Part shown: positions 19,887-30,535 of the stretch, in pieces
Position numbering within the stretch: the first letter of the stretch is position 1
How the letters are laid out: each line of letters starts with the position of its first letter
Source of the DNA: Locusta migratoria
Lineage: Eukaryota > Arthropoda > Insecta > Orthoptera > Acrididae
Length of the DNA: 64,000 bases
NCBI GenBank assembly: GCA_026315105.1
Contig: CM048744.1
Location: 971,702,221 to 971,766,220, forward strand
Direction: 5' to 3'
Program-made: the position numbers and the translations under genes
The notes under the pieces: generated by a model
What the model saw: the letters and a program-made list of their open reading frames with translations, nothing else
Told to the model about the DNA's origin: nothing
Databases searched by the model: none

Positions 19887-20147
19887 AGCGGCAGCATCAA
19901 CGACAGGGCGCGCAGGCTGTCGTGGCGCGTGCGCAGTGCGGCCCGGCGGCTGCGCAAGTGTCTGCGCATGCGAGGCGCGCCCCCCACCCGCGCGGCCGAC
20001 GGTGGTGGGGAGGGCGGCTGGTGCGCGCAGGACCGCGTGGCGCTCGTCGCCTTCCCCGTCTGCTTCCTCGTCTTCAACGCCGCCTACTGGAGCGCCCACC
20101 TCTCCGTCCACCAGAAGGAGCACATCGCCTGCCAGCCCGCCTCCTGA
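19887..20147 (+). CDS. Cys-loop ligand-gated ion channel, last exon with TM4 and stop
   Basis: The acceptor is TTTTCCCCCAG before 19887 and the exon opens in phase 0, matching the upstream exon. It reads SGSINDRARRLSWRVRSAAR, a basic cytoplasmic loop with several Arg, GGWCAQDRVALVAFPVCF entering TM4, then LVFNAAYWSAHLSV and a short C-terminus ending ACQPAS. The FP..F..FN..YW pattern is the standard Cys-loop TM4. The stop TGA is at 20145-20147. The exon is strongly GC-rich, and the TM3-TM4 loop is short for the family. A long open frame continues upstream of the acceptor into the RTE insertion but is chance. Confidence 0.85.
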   Translation, partial: SGSINDRARRLSWRVRSAARRLRKCLRMRGAPPTRAADGGGEGGWCAQDRVALVAFPVCFLVFNAAYWSAHLSVHQKEHIACQPAS

Positions 20148-20631
20148 ACACTTCTGCATTTGTATTCCGATTGAAATTCCTTGCTACTTGACGTGGTGCT
20201 TCAGTGTTGCCACAATGGCTGCTCGGTTAGACGTGAAACACGATTATGGAGAGTCACTTCACAAATGCGGTTTATGTGTAAATTGGACCAATGTTCGAGC
20301 AAGCGCTGCTAGTTGTGTTGTGAATGCTACAGTTGGTTTTCATTTGACCACTGGTTCGTCTGTGGCAAAGGTCGCGTTTTGTTGCCCAGAATTCAAACTC
20401 ATCGTGTGACCTAACCACAACCACGTGATGTGCAATGTGTGGCGCTCAGTCATCTGCAGCAGAACTAAGATGTCAATTGGTTCTTTGACAGCGATTAAAT
20501 AAATCCAATACAAAAATATTCAGTTTTAGTGCTATAGTAAAATTGTTATTTCTATTTATCTAGCAAAATAAATGTCAAAGTTTATAATTTAAAATTTAAG
20601 AAGTCATCTCGCCTCCATTTCCGGCCCGTTC
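20148..20631 (+). other. Probable 3' UTR and polyadenylation signals of the channel gene
   Basis: AATAAA occurs at 20498-20503 and again near 20566-20571. No conserved ORF is evident. The true transcript end is not determinable here. An I-type LINE starts directly downstream. Confidence 0.5.
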
Positions 20632-21868
20632 ATGCACACCTCCATTGTGCCTGCCACGGCTGTGTCTTCATGTGGACTTGGCCCACGGACGCAAGGACTC
20701 GGTTCCCTCTGAAGCTCTCCGTCGCCAGTTTCTTGCTGTCGTAGCTGAGTACCCTGGCTATGACATAGTTTATACGGATGGCTCGTTGGTGAATGGCCGC
20801 GTTGGATTTACCTACGTCCATGGCGACCACGTTGAGCGGCAGTGTCTGCCAGAGGGCTGCAGTGTTTATACTGCGGAACTGGTGGCCATTCTCCGTGCTC
20901 TCGAGCATATGTGTTCCTGCTCAGGCGAGTCTTTCCTTCTCTGTAGTGACTCCCTGGACAGCTTATGCGCTCTGGACCAGTGCCACCCACGTTCGCCTTT
21001 GGTGATGGCCATCCGAGAGACTGTTTTTGCCCTTGTTCAGTCTGGCAGATCAGTTGCGTTCCTTTGGTCTCCGGGTCACTTCGGCATCCCAGGCAACGAA
21101 CGTGCCGATGGGCTTGCCAAACAGGCGGTTAAGGCCCCTATCTTAGAGATCGGCCTCCCAGCTCCAGATCTCCGTTTCTTGTTGCGCTGCCGGGTACATC
21201 AGCTTTGGGATGCTGAGTGGCGTAGCCTGAGCACGCCCAACAAGCTGCGGGTTGTCAAGGAGACTACGGCCGCGTGGCGCTCCTCAATACGTGGCTCTCG
21301 CCGGGACTCGGTGGTTTTGTGTCGCCTCCGCGTTGGGCACACGTGGCTCACCCATGGACATCTCCTTCAGGGTGAGGACCCGCCCCAATGTCGGAGTGGC
21401 TCCAGACAATCGTTCACATATTGTTGGACTGCCCCGTTTTAGCCACCTTGCGGAGCAATTTTAACTTCCCTGCTGTTTTATGAGATGTTTTAGGTGACGA
21501 TGCTACACTGGCAGATTCCGTTTTACGTTTTATTCGATTAGGGGTTTTTTATCATTCTCTCTAACTAGAGATTTCCTTGTGCTGCCGAGTGGTTGACTTT
21601 TCCTATTTTATTTTTTATGGTCGACCAACCACAACCATCGTCTTCCTTGTTGTAAGCTGCCTTTGTGTGATGGTCTCCTTTCGTTTTGTTTCTCGTCGTT
21701 TTTTGATGTTTTCTGGACTAAGTGGGATTCCCCTCCCACTTTACACATTAACTCTGGGCCTATCTCTTTCACGCCCACAGTATTCTTTGGACGTTTGGTG
21801 GTGAAATGAGGGACTGATGACCATTGTAGTTTTGTTCCCCTTAAACATCCAACCAACCAACCAACCAA
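20632..21868 (+). mobile_element. I-type LINE 3' part with RNase H domain, 5'-truncated
   Basis: A + strand LINE ending in AACC units (about 21848-21868). It contains the RNase H domain and the C-terminal Cys/His region, then a 3' UTR in which 21809-21846 resembles the 3' tail of the window's SINEs (GGGACTGATGACC, then GTAGTT, then a C-rich end). Related copies are at 42070-44530, 48279-49283 and 51115-51440. Confidence 0.85.
20645..21442 (+). pseudogene. LINE-encoded RNase H
   Basis: The RNase H fold residues are visible: YTDGSLV (first Asp), YTAELVAI (Glu), LLCSDSL (Asp), and WSPGHFGIPGNERADGLAK with the terminal His and Asp. This domain degrades the RNA strand of the cDNA hybrid during target-primed synthesis in I-clade-type LINEs. 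A C-terminal block follows, RVGHTWLTHGHLLQGEDPPQC, normally part of a CCHC-like region. It is disrupted at the end by a frameshift near 21395. The first residues are out of frame with earlier LINE sequence, so the Met is not a genuine start. Confidence 0.85.
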
Positions 21869-21904
21869 TGATCACACGAACTTCTAAATGGAGGACATAA
21901 TAAT

Positions 21905-22204
21905 CTGGTGTACATAAACAGTTCAGGGATTTGAAAACAAGGACGTCGCCACGGACACTGGGGTACCAAGTCGGTTTTACAAAAAATACCTGCTGTATTG
22001 GCCCCTTACGTAGCTTGCATGTATCGCGAATCTTTGATCCAGCACAAAGTTTAAAGGACTGGAAAAAGGTGCAGATGACTCCAGTGTACAGTAAAGCAAA
22101 CGAACAAACCCACACAATAACAGACCAATGTCATTAACATCAGTTTGCTATAGAATTATATATACTCAGTTCAAAAATACAGTAAATTTCCTTGAAACGG
22201 AAAA
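21905..22204 (+). pseudogene. LINE fragment related to 1670-1850
   Basis: The stretch around 22015-22200 (CTTTGATCCAGCACAAAGTT onward, then TTCCTTGAAACGGAAAAGCTTC) aligns by eye with 1675-1858. It is a short RT N-terminal relic of the same CR1/Jockey-like family, ending where an RTE fragment begins. Confidence 0.65.
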
Positions 22205-22995
22205 GCTTCCTTCGCTATGGCTATTCGAGTTTTCACCTCCTGGTGGCATCTTAAGTCTTCGGTTATTGTGCTGCCAAGATATTTAAATGCACATACTTGG
22301 CTAATGGTAGTTTGTCCTATTTTAATATTCGCCACTGCCGGCCGCGGTGGCCGAGGAGACTGAGGCGCTCCAGTCACGGTCTGCACGGCCACTACGGTCG
22401 GGGGTTCGAATCCCCCCTCGGGCATGGATATTTGTGCCGTCTCTAGTATAAGGTAGCTGATAAGTAGTTTGTAAGTTTAGGGACTGATGACCCCGTAGTT
22501 AAGTCCCATTTGCTTAACAAAGATTTGAACATTTTGATATTCGCCTCTCTGTGTCTTGTACTGAAGATCATACTCTGTTTTTTCTGCGTTTATTTTCATC
22601 CCATATTACACACAAGCATCATTTAGATCTTTCAGCATGTTGTTCGCTGTTCGCTCACTTTCTGCCACTAATAACCATGTCATCAGCAAATATTATGCAT
22701 TCTATTCTCTTTCCGTCAATACGCAGTCCTCTTTTCCCATCTAAGCCTTTCGCAATAATCTCTTCAAGGTATACGTTAAACAACAATGGGGAAAGGTAAC
22801 AACCTTGTCTAACCAATCGCCCACTTCTGATACCTTCTGATATTTCATTTCCAATTCTTACCCTCACTTTCTGGTATAAATAAAGATTTTGTAAAAGTCA
22901 TCTCTGTTTCCAGTCTACTCCTTTCCTTTTCAAAATATCCATCAGCATCTTCCATTGAACTCTATCAATGGCCTTTTCTAAGTCTATAAAAACAG
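22205..22995 (-). mobile_element. RTE-like LINE fragment, split by a SINE
   Basis: The - strand encodes SGRLVRQGCYLSPLLFNVYL (motif B) and CIIFADDMVI (catalytic FADD) at 22655-22867. Beyond the SINE, 22205-22330 encodes QVCAFKYLGSTITED and the following RIAIAKEAF block. The SINE at 22334-22536 therefore interrupts one LINE. Upstream (22900-22995) the reading gives the earlier FIDLEKAIDRVQW-like motif A. Confidence 0.82.
22334..22536 (+). mobile_element. tRNA-derived SINE, full length
   Basis: The head resembles tRNA-Leu: a GGTGGCCGAG A-box region and a GGTTCGAATCCC B box, i.e. an internal RNA polymerase III promoter. The tail is GGGACTGATGACCCC...TTTGAACATTTT. The target duplication is ATATTCGCC (22325-22333, 22537-22545). 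It is inserted in an RTE LINE. Confidence 0.92.
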
Positions 22996-22999
22996 CAGA

Positions 23000-23527
23000 G
23001 AGTCCAGTCGATAATGTTAGGATGAACATCGATGATGTTAGGATGAAAGAATGAGCAATAAGATTGTGAAAATGACCTACTATGAATTAGAAACAAAACA
23101 ACTAAGGAAAATCAATTACATGAGTAAAACAACAATGAAAGTCATTGAAAGAAAATATTGTTATTGCCGAGATTCGAACCAATGATCTCCAGTATGAGAA
23201 ACTATAACTCTACTATACCATAACATTATTTCATATAATCTTTTTAGGTAGCTACTGACAACAATGAATTGTAGTCTTAGAACAGTAAGGATTCATGTAA
23301 GTCGTATATAAAGATCAAGTAATACCGATGTTTGTGAGTAAAAAAAATGTATATTTGACACTATAGCACAGCTTACGCGAAGGGATCCAGATCGAGGAAA
23401 ATTTGGTTAGTGCTGTGTATGGAATTACTGTATTTCGTTAGAATTGTTGTGCATGTATTGTTTTTGTTGTGGTTATCATGTGTGATCAGATACGGAATAA
23501 AAGGGACAGACCTATGAATCGGGATGA
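23000..23527. other. Mostly unassigned; possible tRNA-like remnant
   Basis: On the - strand, 23163-23223 contains GGTTCGAATCTCGGCAATAA preceded by a possible A-box-like stretch, resembling a tRNA-derived SINE head. No tail was recognised. The rest is AT-rich and unassigned. Confidence 0.35.
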
Positions 23528-25272
23528 AAACACATTAAGCAAGAAAGCCAGACAAGAAATTGCAAGTGAACTGACCACTTGTGGCAGTCTGGCAATGTCG
23601 AGCAGTTCGAACGTGCTGTTGAGAGCTCTGATTGGAGGAAAGCAACTCGAATTCGACAACCGTCAATAGCAAGTAATTTTAATCTGACTATAGTCATAGA
23701 CTGCAACACCAAGTACACTCAGTCAGCGTTCTGTGTAGGATGAAAACATAGACACTGAAGTTGGTGTTACTGAGATTAATAATCTGTTTCACATAAACGT
23801 ATTAAAGTGTTGTGCATTCCCACAATTTCTCAGCGAAATATGTTTGGGCGAGAGTGTGTTTGCTGACGATAAATGCACTGATTACAGCTACTGTTGTAGG
23901 AAAAATCCAAAATAAATTGATAGGGGAGAGTCCTACAGTACCGTCAACTGTAGCATTTATCTTGTTAATGTCAAATAGTCACAAATTTGGGAATTTAATT
24001 CAGTAACCTGGCACTTAAACTAATGCGTGTAATGTTTATATGGATTGTTAAGTAATTACATTTCATTCTACCATTTTCAAACAGAATACTCAGCTTTTCA
24101 ACATTACGATGTATGGGGGTTCTGCTCGCTGCAACATTATTCTCCTGGGGCGTCGTGGTAGAAATAAATACTCGTAGGTAAAATTTTTCACTTCTTCTTT
24201 AATTTGCACTCAAAGTGCTTCTCCACGAGACATTACAACTTTAAACTTGCGTACACAAATTACCACAACAACACAGACTGACATAGATTCCAAAGTACTT
24301 CAAAAGCGGCAAAACTCGAACTCCCCCACGCAAGGCGGTGAGGCAAATATATAACATCGACAGTAATGGCATTACATTACGCATTGTTCATAACAATTGA
24401 ATATACTAATTTACAATTACCAAACACACGAAGAAAACATTCCATGTACACAAGAATAATCATAATATAAAATGAAAACTATGCATACAATAATTTTAGA
24501 TGGCGCATGTCGCATGTATTTTTAAGACGAAATTTCCGATATTTCTGTTGACAACAAAGTGCGATGTTAAATATCAATTAATTAGTTAACGAGTACATCA
24601 TACATGTTCCTAACATATATTGAACTATCAATTATCTTCGCAAATCTGAAAATAAGTTCAAAATCTCACGTCAGTCAATATATACAAAGAATTACAATAT
24701 TGAATTTCGACTATTACATTAATTAACACAATTAGCTGATCAATACAACTTGTTTATGAGCCTAACGTATATACAATGCAATTTATTTTCATGACTTTAT
24801 GTTTTACATAATTTTGTACCCTTCGTCTGTCTATTTATTAAAATAATGTACAATGACAAAAGTATTGTTTATAGAACTGTCTGGAAACGTCTTATACAAA
24901 TCTCTTAATTAATGAATTCTATCACTTGTTTTAATCACAGTATCACTGAGACATTGTCCTACACTGATTCCTAGGCTGGCTATTTCGTTTTTAACTAACT
25001 TCACATGCAACATGTTTCACTATTGAGCCACTATTGAACCACACATGATTTCCCTGAAAATTTACAGAAGTGACAGATCATATAGAAGTAAAAACACTTG
25101 GTTTTATCTTCTAGTAACGGCCATAAACCTCTACAGGACGTTTGTCAGCCTTTATCAATAAGTAACATTACACAAGCGAAGAAAACCAGTAAACACATTA
25201 ATATATGAACTTGATGTCTGCTGAAATCACATGCTCTCTGAACGCTAGCAGATTCAGGATGCATAAGGGATA
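23528..25272 (+). repeat. Dispersed repeat, long copy
   Basis: 23528-24028 and 25043-25272 match 26716-27213 and 27214-27460 respectively, at high identity by eye. The long copy has an extra ~1 kb (24029-25042) that the short copy lacks. No transposase, RT or terminal repeats were recognised. A small open frame (23469-23669) resembles nothing known to me and is shared only in part. Confidence 0.75.
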
Positions 25273-25564
25273 TCCCTAAGTCATAATAAAAGAACCTGCC
25301 GCCATTTTTTTATATATATTGCATTTGGGAAATACTTTTACGAAGTTCAACCAACGTAATTGCTAACGTCAAGAATTCTTTATGCTAAGTGGCATGAAAT
25401 TGTGTTTAAATCTTATATGTACAGAATTAACTGTGTTTCCATATCATCGCTGAATTTCTTCTTAAACCTTCCCTGTTCTAATTAATTTTATTCGATAAGC
25501 TAAAGTGCTCCTCAGGACATGGAAAGTCTCAGATGCTGCCTTGCTATCATTTTCAGCGATATTA

Positions 25565-25800
25565 ATTCATTTACATCTACATCTACATACATACTCCGCA
25601 CATACTCCACAATTCACCGTAAGGTGCGTGGTGGAGGGTACACTGTACCACTACTAGGCAGTTTCCTTTCCTATTCCACTTCCAAATGGAACGAGGAAAA
25701 AAAATGTCTATATGCCTCCGTACGAGCCCTAATTTCTCTTATCTTGTCTTTGTGATCTTTACGCGAAATGTACGTAGGCGTCATATTCTCTTCATTCCAT
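25565..25800 (-). mobile_element. 3' end of a CR1/Jockey-like LINE
   Basis: It begins with CATCTACATCTACATACATA and CGTGGTGGAGGGTACA, a 3' UTR pattern common in insect LINEs. On the - strand it enters the coding end, comparable with 30550-30660 (an ARI...RRI-type block). Confidence 0.6.
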
Positions 25801-25998
25801 TTTCACTTCATTCTCCGCCATTTCAATCTGATTATCATTGTGCTTCCTGTAACGTTCTACTGCTCCGTGCTGGAAGACAACTGACTGGCCAATACAGTCA
25901 TGCAATTAAATCGATACCGACTGCATACTGATTAATACACGAACTCTCTGAAAGTATTACTGCTAAAATATCCGTAAACAATGCAGTTAAAAGGCATG

Positions 25999-26194
25999 GT
26001 GCGGCGTAGCGGCCGAGCTCATTGAGGCGCTATGCTACGATGCGCGAGGCTGTTCCCCGTCGGGGGTTCGAATCCCCCCTCGGGCATGGATGTTTGTGTC
26101 GTCTTTAGTATACGGTAGTTCATAAGTAGTTTGTAAGTTTAGGGACTGATGACACCGTAGTTAAGTCCCTTAAGCTTAACAAATATTTGAACAT
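25999..26194 (+). mobile_element. tRNA-derived SINE, diverged head
   Basis: The B box GGGTTCGAATCCC and the standard tail are intact; the A-box half differs from the other copies (AGCGGCCGAGCTCATTGAGG). The probable target duplication is TTAAAANGCATG on both sides with one mismatch. Confidence 0.85.
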
Positions 26195-26639
26195 TTAAAA
26201 TGCATGTAAAAATAAATTCTGTTTCTTACCTGATAAAGGTATACAACAATCTTGAAACTAACTTCTTGTACACGCTTTTCACAGAACGTTACACGACCAC
26301 AACTCACAAACAACTGACCGCCCGGCGTATTATGAATAGGATGTTGGCGTATTTCTGCTAATCCCTAGCATGTGCTGCACTTAGCACCAGAAACCAGAGC
26401 TGGCAATGGTCGGTACTGTAAGATGGTCGGTACCGTAGAACTCTCCCGTAATATTCATAGTCTCATAATCGATATATTCTTGGATGGAATAAAAAAAATA
26501 AAGGTAATAAACATATCCTGGAAACTCTACATTACAGTAGCTGCAAGATATCACGTCTTTACAGGAACTATAAATTTCTTACCGTTACTAATATTCTGCA
26601 CGGCCACTACCTATCGAAAAATCGATATGCCAAAGTTGT

Positions 26640-26707
26640 AAAGTTTGTTTTTTTGTAGTTTATCGACGTAAATCAAACTTTTCATCCCTCAAAATTGAAT
26701 AAGATAC
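26640..26707 (+). repeat. Left 66-bp direct repeat flanking a dispersed-repeat copy
   Basis: Matches 27461-27524 (GTAGTTTATYGACGTAAATC and the following CTTTTCATCCCTCAAAATTG). It is far longer than a normal target duplication. Confidence 0.8.
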
Positions 26708-26715
26708 AACTAAAA

Positions 26716-27460
26716 CACATTAGGCAAGAAAGCCAGACAAGAAATTGCAAGTGAACTGACCACTTGTGGCAGTCTGGCAATGTCGAGCAGTTCGAACGTG
26801 CCGTTGAGAGCTCTGGTAGAAGGAAAGCAACTCGAATTCGACAACCGTCAATAGCAAGTAATTTTAATAGGAGTACAGTCTTATATTGCAACACCAAGAA
26901 CACTCAGTCAGCGTTCTGTGTAGAATGAAAACATAGACATTGAAGTTGGTGTTACTGAGATTAATAATCTGTGTCACATAAACGAACTAAAGTGATGTGG
27001 ATTTCCACAACTTCTCAGGGAAATATATTAGTGCGAGAGTGTGTTTGCTGATGATAAAGGCACTGTTTACAGCTACTGTGGTAGGAAAAATCCAAAATAA
27101 ATTGATAGGGGAGAGTCCTTCAGTACCGTCCACCTTAGCATTTATCTTGTTAATGTCAAATAGTCAAAAATTTGGGGATTTAATACAGTAACCTGGCACT
27201 TAAACTAATGCTGTACATGATTTTCCTGAACATTTACAAAAGTGACAGATCATGTAGAAGTAAAAACACTTGGTTTTACAGCCAGTGCACAAATTGTCTT
27301 CTAGCAACGGCGATAAACAGGACGATTGTCAGCCTTTATCAATAAGTAACAATACCCAAGCGAAGAAAACCAGTAAAATCATTATTATATGAACTTGATG
27401 TCTGCTGAAATCACATGCTCTCTGAACGCTAGCACATTCAGGGTACATAAGGGATATAAA
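26716..27460 (+). repeat. Dispersed repeat, short copy
   Basis: Equivalent to 23528-25272 without the central ~1 kb. It is bounded by 66-bp direct repeats. No coding signature was found. Confidence 0.75.
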
Positions 27461-27524
27461 GTTTTTTGTAGTTTATTGACGTAAATCAAACTTTTCATCC
27501 CTCAAAATTGAATAAGATACCACT
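27461..27524 (+). repeat. Right 66-bp direct repeat
   Basis: Partner of 26640-26707, with a few substitutions and a short indel in the T-run. Confidence 0.8.
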
Positions 27525-27562
27525 AACTTTAATATGTCTAATTCAATGCATCACCTCTCAAC

Positions 27563-27564
<2 letters not shown>

Positions 27565-27608
<44 letters not shown>
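27565..27608 (+). repeat. AAT/TAA trinucleotide microsatellite
   Basis: About 14 TAA units. Confidence 0.97.
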
Positions 27609-27610
<2 letters not shown>

Positions 27611-28023
27611 TCTTTTTTTGTTCATTTTAACACCACATCCAAGTTAAAAAGTGCGCGCGCGATATAAAATAATGAAAATAGTGTGTCAGTTAGGAGCGTG
27701 TTTTAAACTTCATTAAAAAAATTTACACCGATATGTCAAGAACTGTAGATTTTATAAGAGACGAAAGAAACCTAAGGGTTATGGAATCCGCACAGCGCTT
27801 AAAACAGCGGCGCTGTATTGCTCCGCTTTGGGGAAACGCTCCCCCGTCCTGAAAGGGTTAATGCTCCACCCTGTAAGTCGACACAGGTAGTCAAATGTTC
27901 ACATAATGTTGCCAAAATCTTCCATGTTCGTTGTGGAGTGATTTTCAGCCAGTGTGGGAAGCAAGGTCTGCCCCTCGTTTCAAGCTGCAGAGGGTAAACG
28001 AGTGTTGTTTGCAGCTCGTTCAA

Positions 28024-28198
28024 AATGTTCAAATGTTAGTAAATCTATCGGAGCAAACTGCGTGGTCATCAGTTTGTAGCTTACAGAATACTTAAACTAA
28101 GGTAAACTAACCTAAGAACAACACACACACCCATGCCCCAGGAAGGACTCAAACCTCCGCAGCGAGGTGCCTTAGACTGCTCGGCTACTCCACCGCGT
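28024..28198 (-). mobile_element. tRNA-derived SINE, second subfamily
   Basis: The head on the - strand is GGTGGAGTAGCCGAGCAGTC with a B-box-like GGTTTGAGTCC. The tail has a CTGATGACCACGC-like block rather than GGGACTGATGACCCC. The target duplication is AGCTCGTTCAA (28013-28023 and 28199-28209). A sister copy is at 40352-40557. Confidence 0.87.
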
Positions 28199-28310
28199 AG
28201 CTCGTTCAATGTGCCTCATGCATTCATGGTGACGGACAACTGCTGTGCGTGTTTTCTATTGAGAATGAGTACAAAGGCAGGCGTAAGACACATAAGTAAT
28301 TGGTGCACAA

Positions 28311-29176
28311 TCTAATACATAAAGCAGAGTGTCCGTATGTTTGTACGTGTTGCATACAAATCTACAGTTTTGTTCTAATCTTTATGAAATTTTGTACACG
28401 TAAGCTTCAATCCACGAGGACGGTCGCCGTAAGTGTAAGAATCACATACGATACATAGTTCACGAGATATGACGTCATAAACAATTAGATGCGTGAAAAA
28501 CTGCTGCCTTTTGCGACAATACTGCTCATTTTCTCCTAAACCATTGGACCGATTTCAACCAAATTTGGTACACACATTCCTTACCGCGAGGTAACAATTG
28601 CTGCATGGTTAAGAATTACATACGACACATGGTTCAAAAGATATTACGTCATAACCAATAAAAATCTCAAAAAATGCCATATAATGCGGCGACTCTTTCG
28701 AAATACACTGTATGAGAATGACAGTACTTAGGGACTTGTAACAAACCTTTATTAAACTTTTTCTCATTGGTAACCATAGTAAAATGATGAAAGGAAAAAA
28801 ATTTCTCGCTTACTACTTTTCCGCTTTTTTATGGAGTAAAACTACGGCTCTCGGTATGACGTTACAATATATAATTTGAACGCTACAAATTGTACCGAAA
28901 GGGAATTTTACAGACGGTATACACATATATAGTTAAATGTACTTTCTAAATTGTATCACGGTACGACACGTAGTTCATGAGATATGAGGACGTAAAGAGT
29001 AACGTTCATGGAAAACCGCCCCATCACGCACAACGTTTTAATCTATTACTTCTTTACTACTAATTATATACCCAATGGATTTTACAGACATACAATCCTT
29101 ATACAAATGAATATATACCTGAAAAATGGCAGGAATAAATAAATAAATACCCGGGAAACGCCGGGTTTTCAGCTAG
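28311..29176 (+). mobile_element. Non-autonomous Helitron-like element (candidate)
   Basis: It starts with TC directly after an A and ends with CTAG directly before a T, as expected for Helitron insertion between A and T. Just before the end is a GC hairpin, CCCGG...CCGGG (about 29151-29165), followed by TTTTCAG. There is no coding capacity. A SINE later inserted in its last 12 bases. Confidence 0.6.
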
Positions 29177-29177
29177 T

Positions 29178-29377
29178 TCAATGTTCAAATGTTTGTATAG
29201 CTTAAGGGACTTAACTACGGGGTCATCAGTCCCTAAACTTACAAACTACTTATGAACTACTTATGAACTAATGACGGCACAAATATCCATGCCCGAGGGG
29301 GGATTCGAACCCCCGACCGTAGTGGCCGTGCAGACCGTGACTGGAGCGCCTCAGTCCCCTCGGCCACCGCGGCCGTC
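29178..29377 (-). mobile_element. tRNA-derived SINE, full length
   Basis: The target duplication TTTTCAGCTAGT (29166-29177, 29378-29389) is the 3' terminus of the Helitron-like element, giving the relative order of insertion. Confidence 0.92.
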
Positions 29378-29389
29378 TTTTCAGCTAGT

Positions 29390-30300
29390 CTTTTATAAAA
29401 GTGCTTCATTAGTATGTTTGTTTACAAAAGTGGTACTAACTACGGCATCACAACATGAAATTCAGTGTGCAATGTACTGTGGTAATAGCTTGTATATGAA
29501 AATGACATTATTGATACTGTTATACACGTCTCGCTCGCAACGACGAAACTGGTCCAAAGCTTTTTTACTGCTGTCTATCCTACAATATAATATAAAATCC
29601 ATTTTAAGGGAGTCCGTTCATCCATCGTGGACTGTGTAGCGGGTTAGCCTAGCTGAAGGCGTTCAGCAGCCACGAAAATTTCATCTTAAATATTTCGCGC
29701 AATAATTCTACGAATTAATAAATTTTAAATGCTGCCGTAATCTACTCAGTAAGAGGTAAAATCGTATGCTAAATGTAACATGGTAAGACAAAAATTACAA
29801 TTGTCTTCAAGCTTATGGCGGTTAAATAGGGTAACAAAGTTCATCCATTACTCGGAAACGATAACATTCAGCGACACACGAGAAACTTCACATTTAATTC
29901 TAGACGTTTGCGAAACATTTTCTCTTTGACACCTCGCACAAAATGATGTAAGGAAAAAATGTTTACCACTTACTACATTTTAGATGTTTATCCAGTCATA
30001 GTTTAGAATCTGCTGCGTTGTTTCAATTTCTTACCTTTGAGCTACTAAGACTATTCCCAACACACTTTGCCAATAGTATCTACAGGCATTGCCGAATGCA
30101 CCTGCAAAGTTATACAACTGTAGGGCACACTAGATACTTGGATGTGTCTTCTGCTTATATTTGTGTTCCAAAAATTTTATCAGGTGTGATGACTTAATTT
30201 ATCACTTCCTTACTGATAATGCCGTTCGCAACACATTTGGAATGGCGTATGTCTATAAATGATATGACATGTGTTAATATATCAAGAACAAAAAATTGCA
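29390..30300. other. No recognised gene
   Basis: AT-rich with short ORFs only. Phrases resembling 28480-28800 (TCATTTTCTCC/GTAAGGAAAAAATG types) hint at old copies of the same repeat family, but I could not delimit them. Confidence 0.3.
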
Positions 30301-30388
30301 TGATACAGGAGAGAGCTACACATTTAAGTGCCTGGCAGAGGGTTCATCGAACCACCATTATACTATTTATCTCCCATTCCATTCTCTA

Positions 30389-30535
30389 CCATTACGGTCG
30401 GGGGTTCGAATCCCCCCTCGGGCATGGATATTTGTGCCGTCCTAGTTCGTAAGTAGTTCATAAGTAGTTTGTAAGTTTAGGGACTGATGACCCCGTAGTT
30501 AAGTCCCATAAGCTTTACAAACATTTGAACATTTT
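30389..30535 (+). mobile_element. tRNA-derived SINE, 5'-truncated
   Basis: Begins inside the B-box arm (ATTACGGTCGGGGGTTCGAA). The target duplication is TTCCATTCTCTA (30377-30388, 30536-30547). Confidence 0.92.

Noticed and set aside
19715..20409. Overlapping GC-rich ORFs around the TM4 exon on both strands
   Set aside because: Only the frame of 19887-20147 fits a splice acceptor, the upstream phase and the TM4 pattern; the others are compositional shadows.
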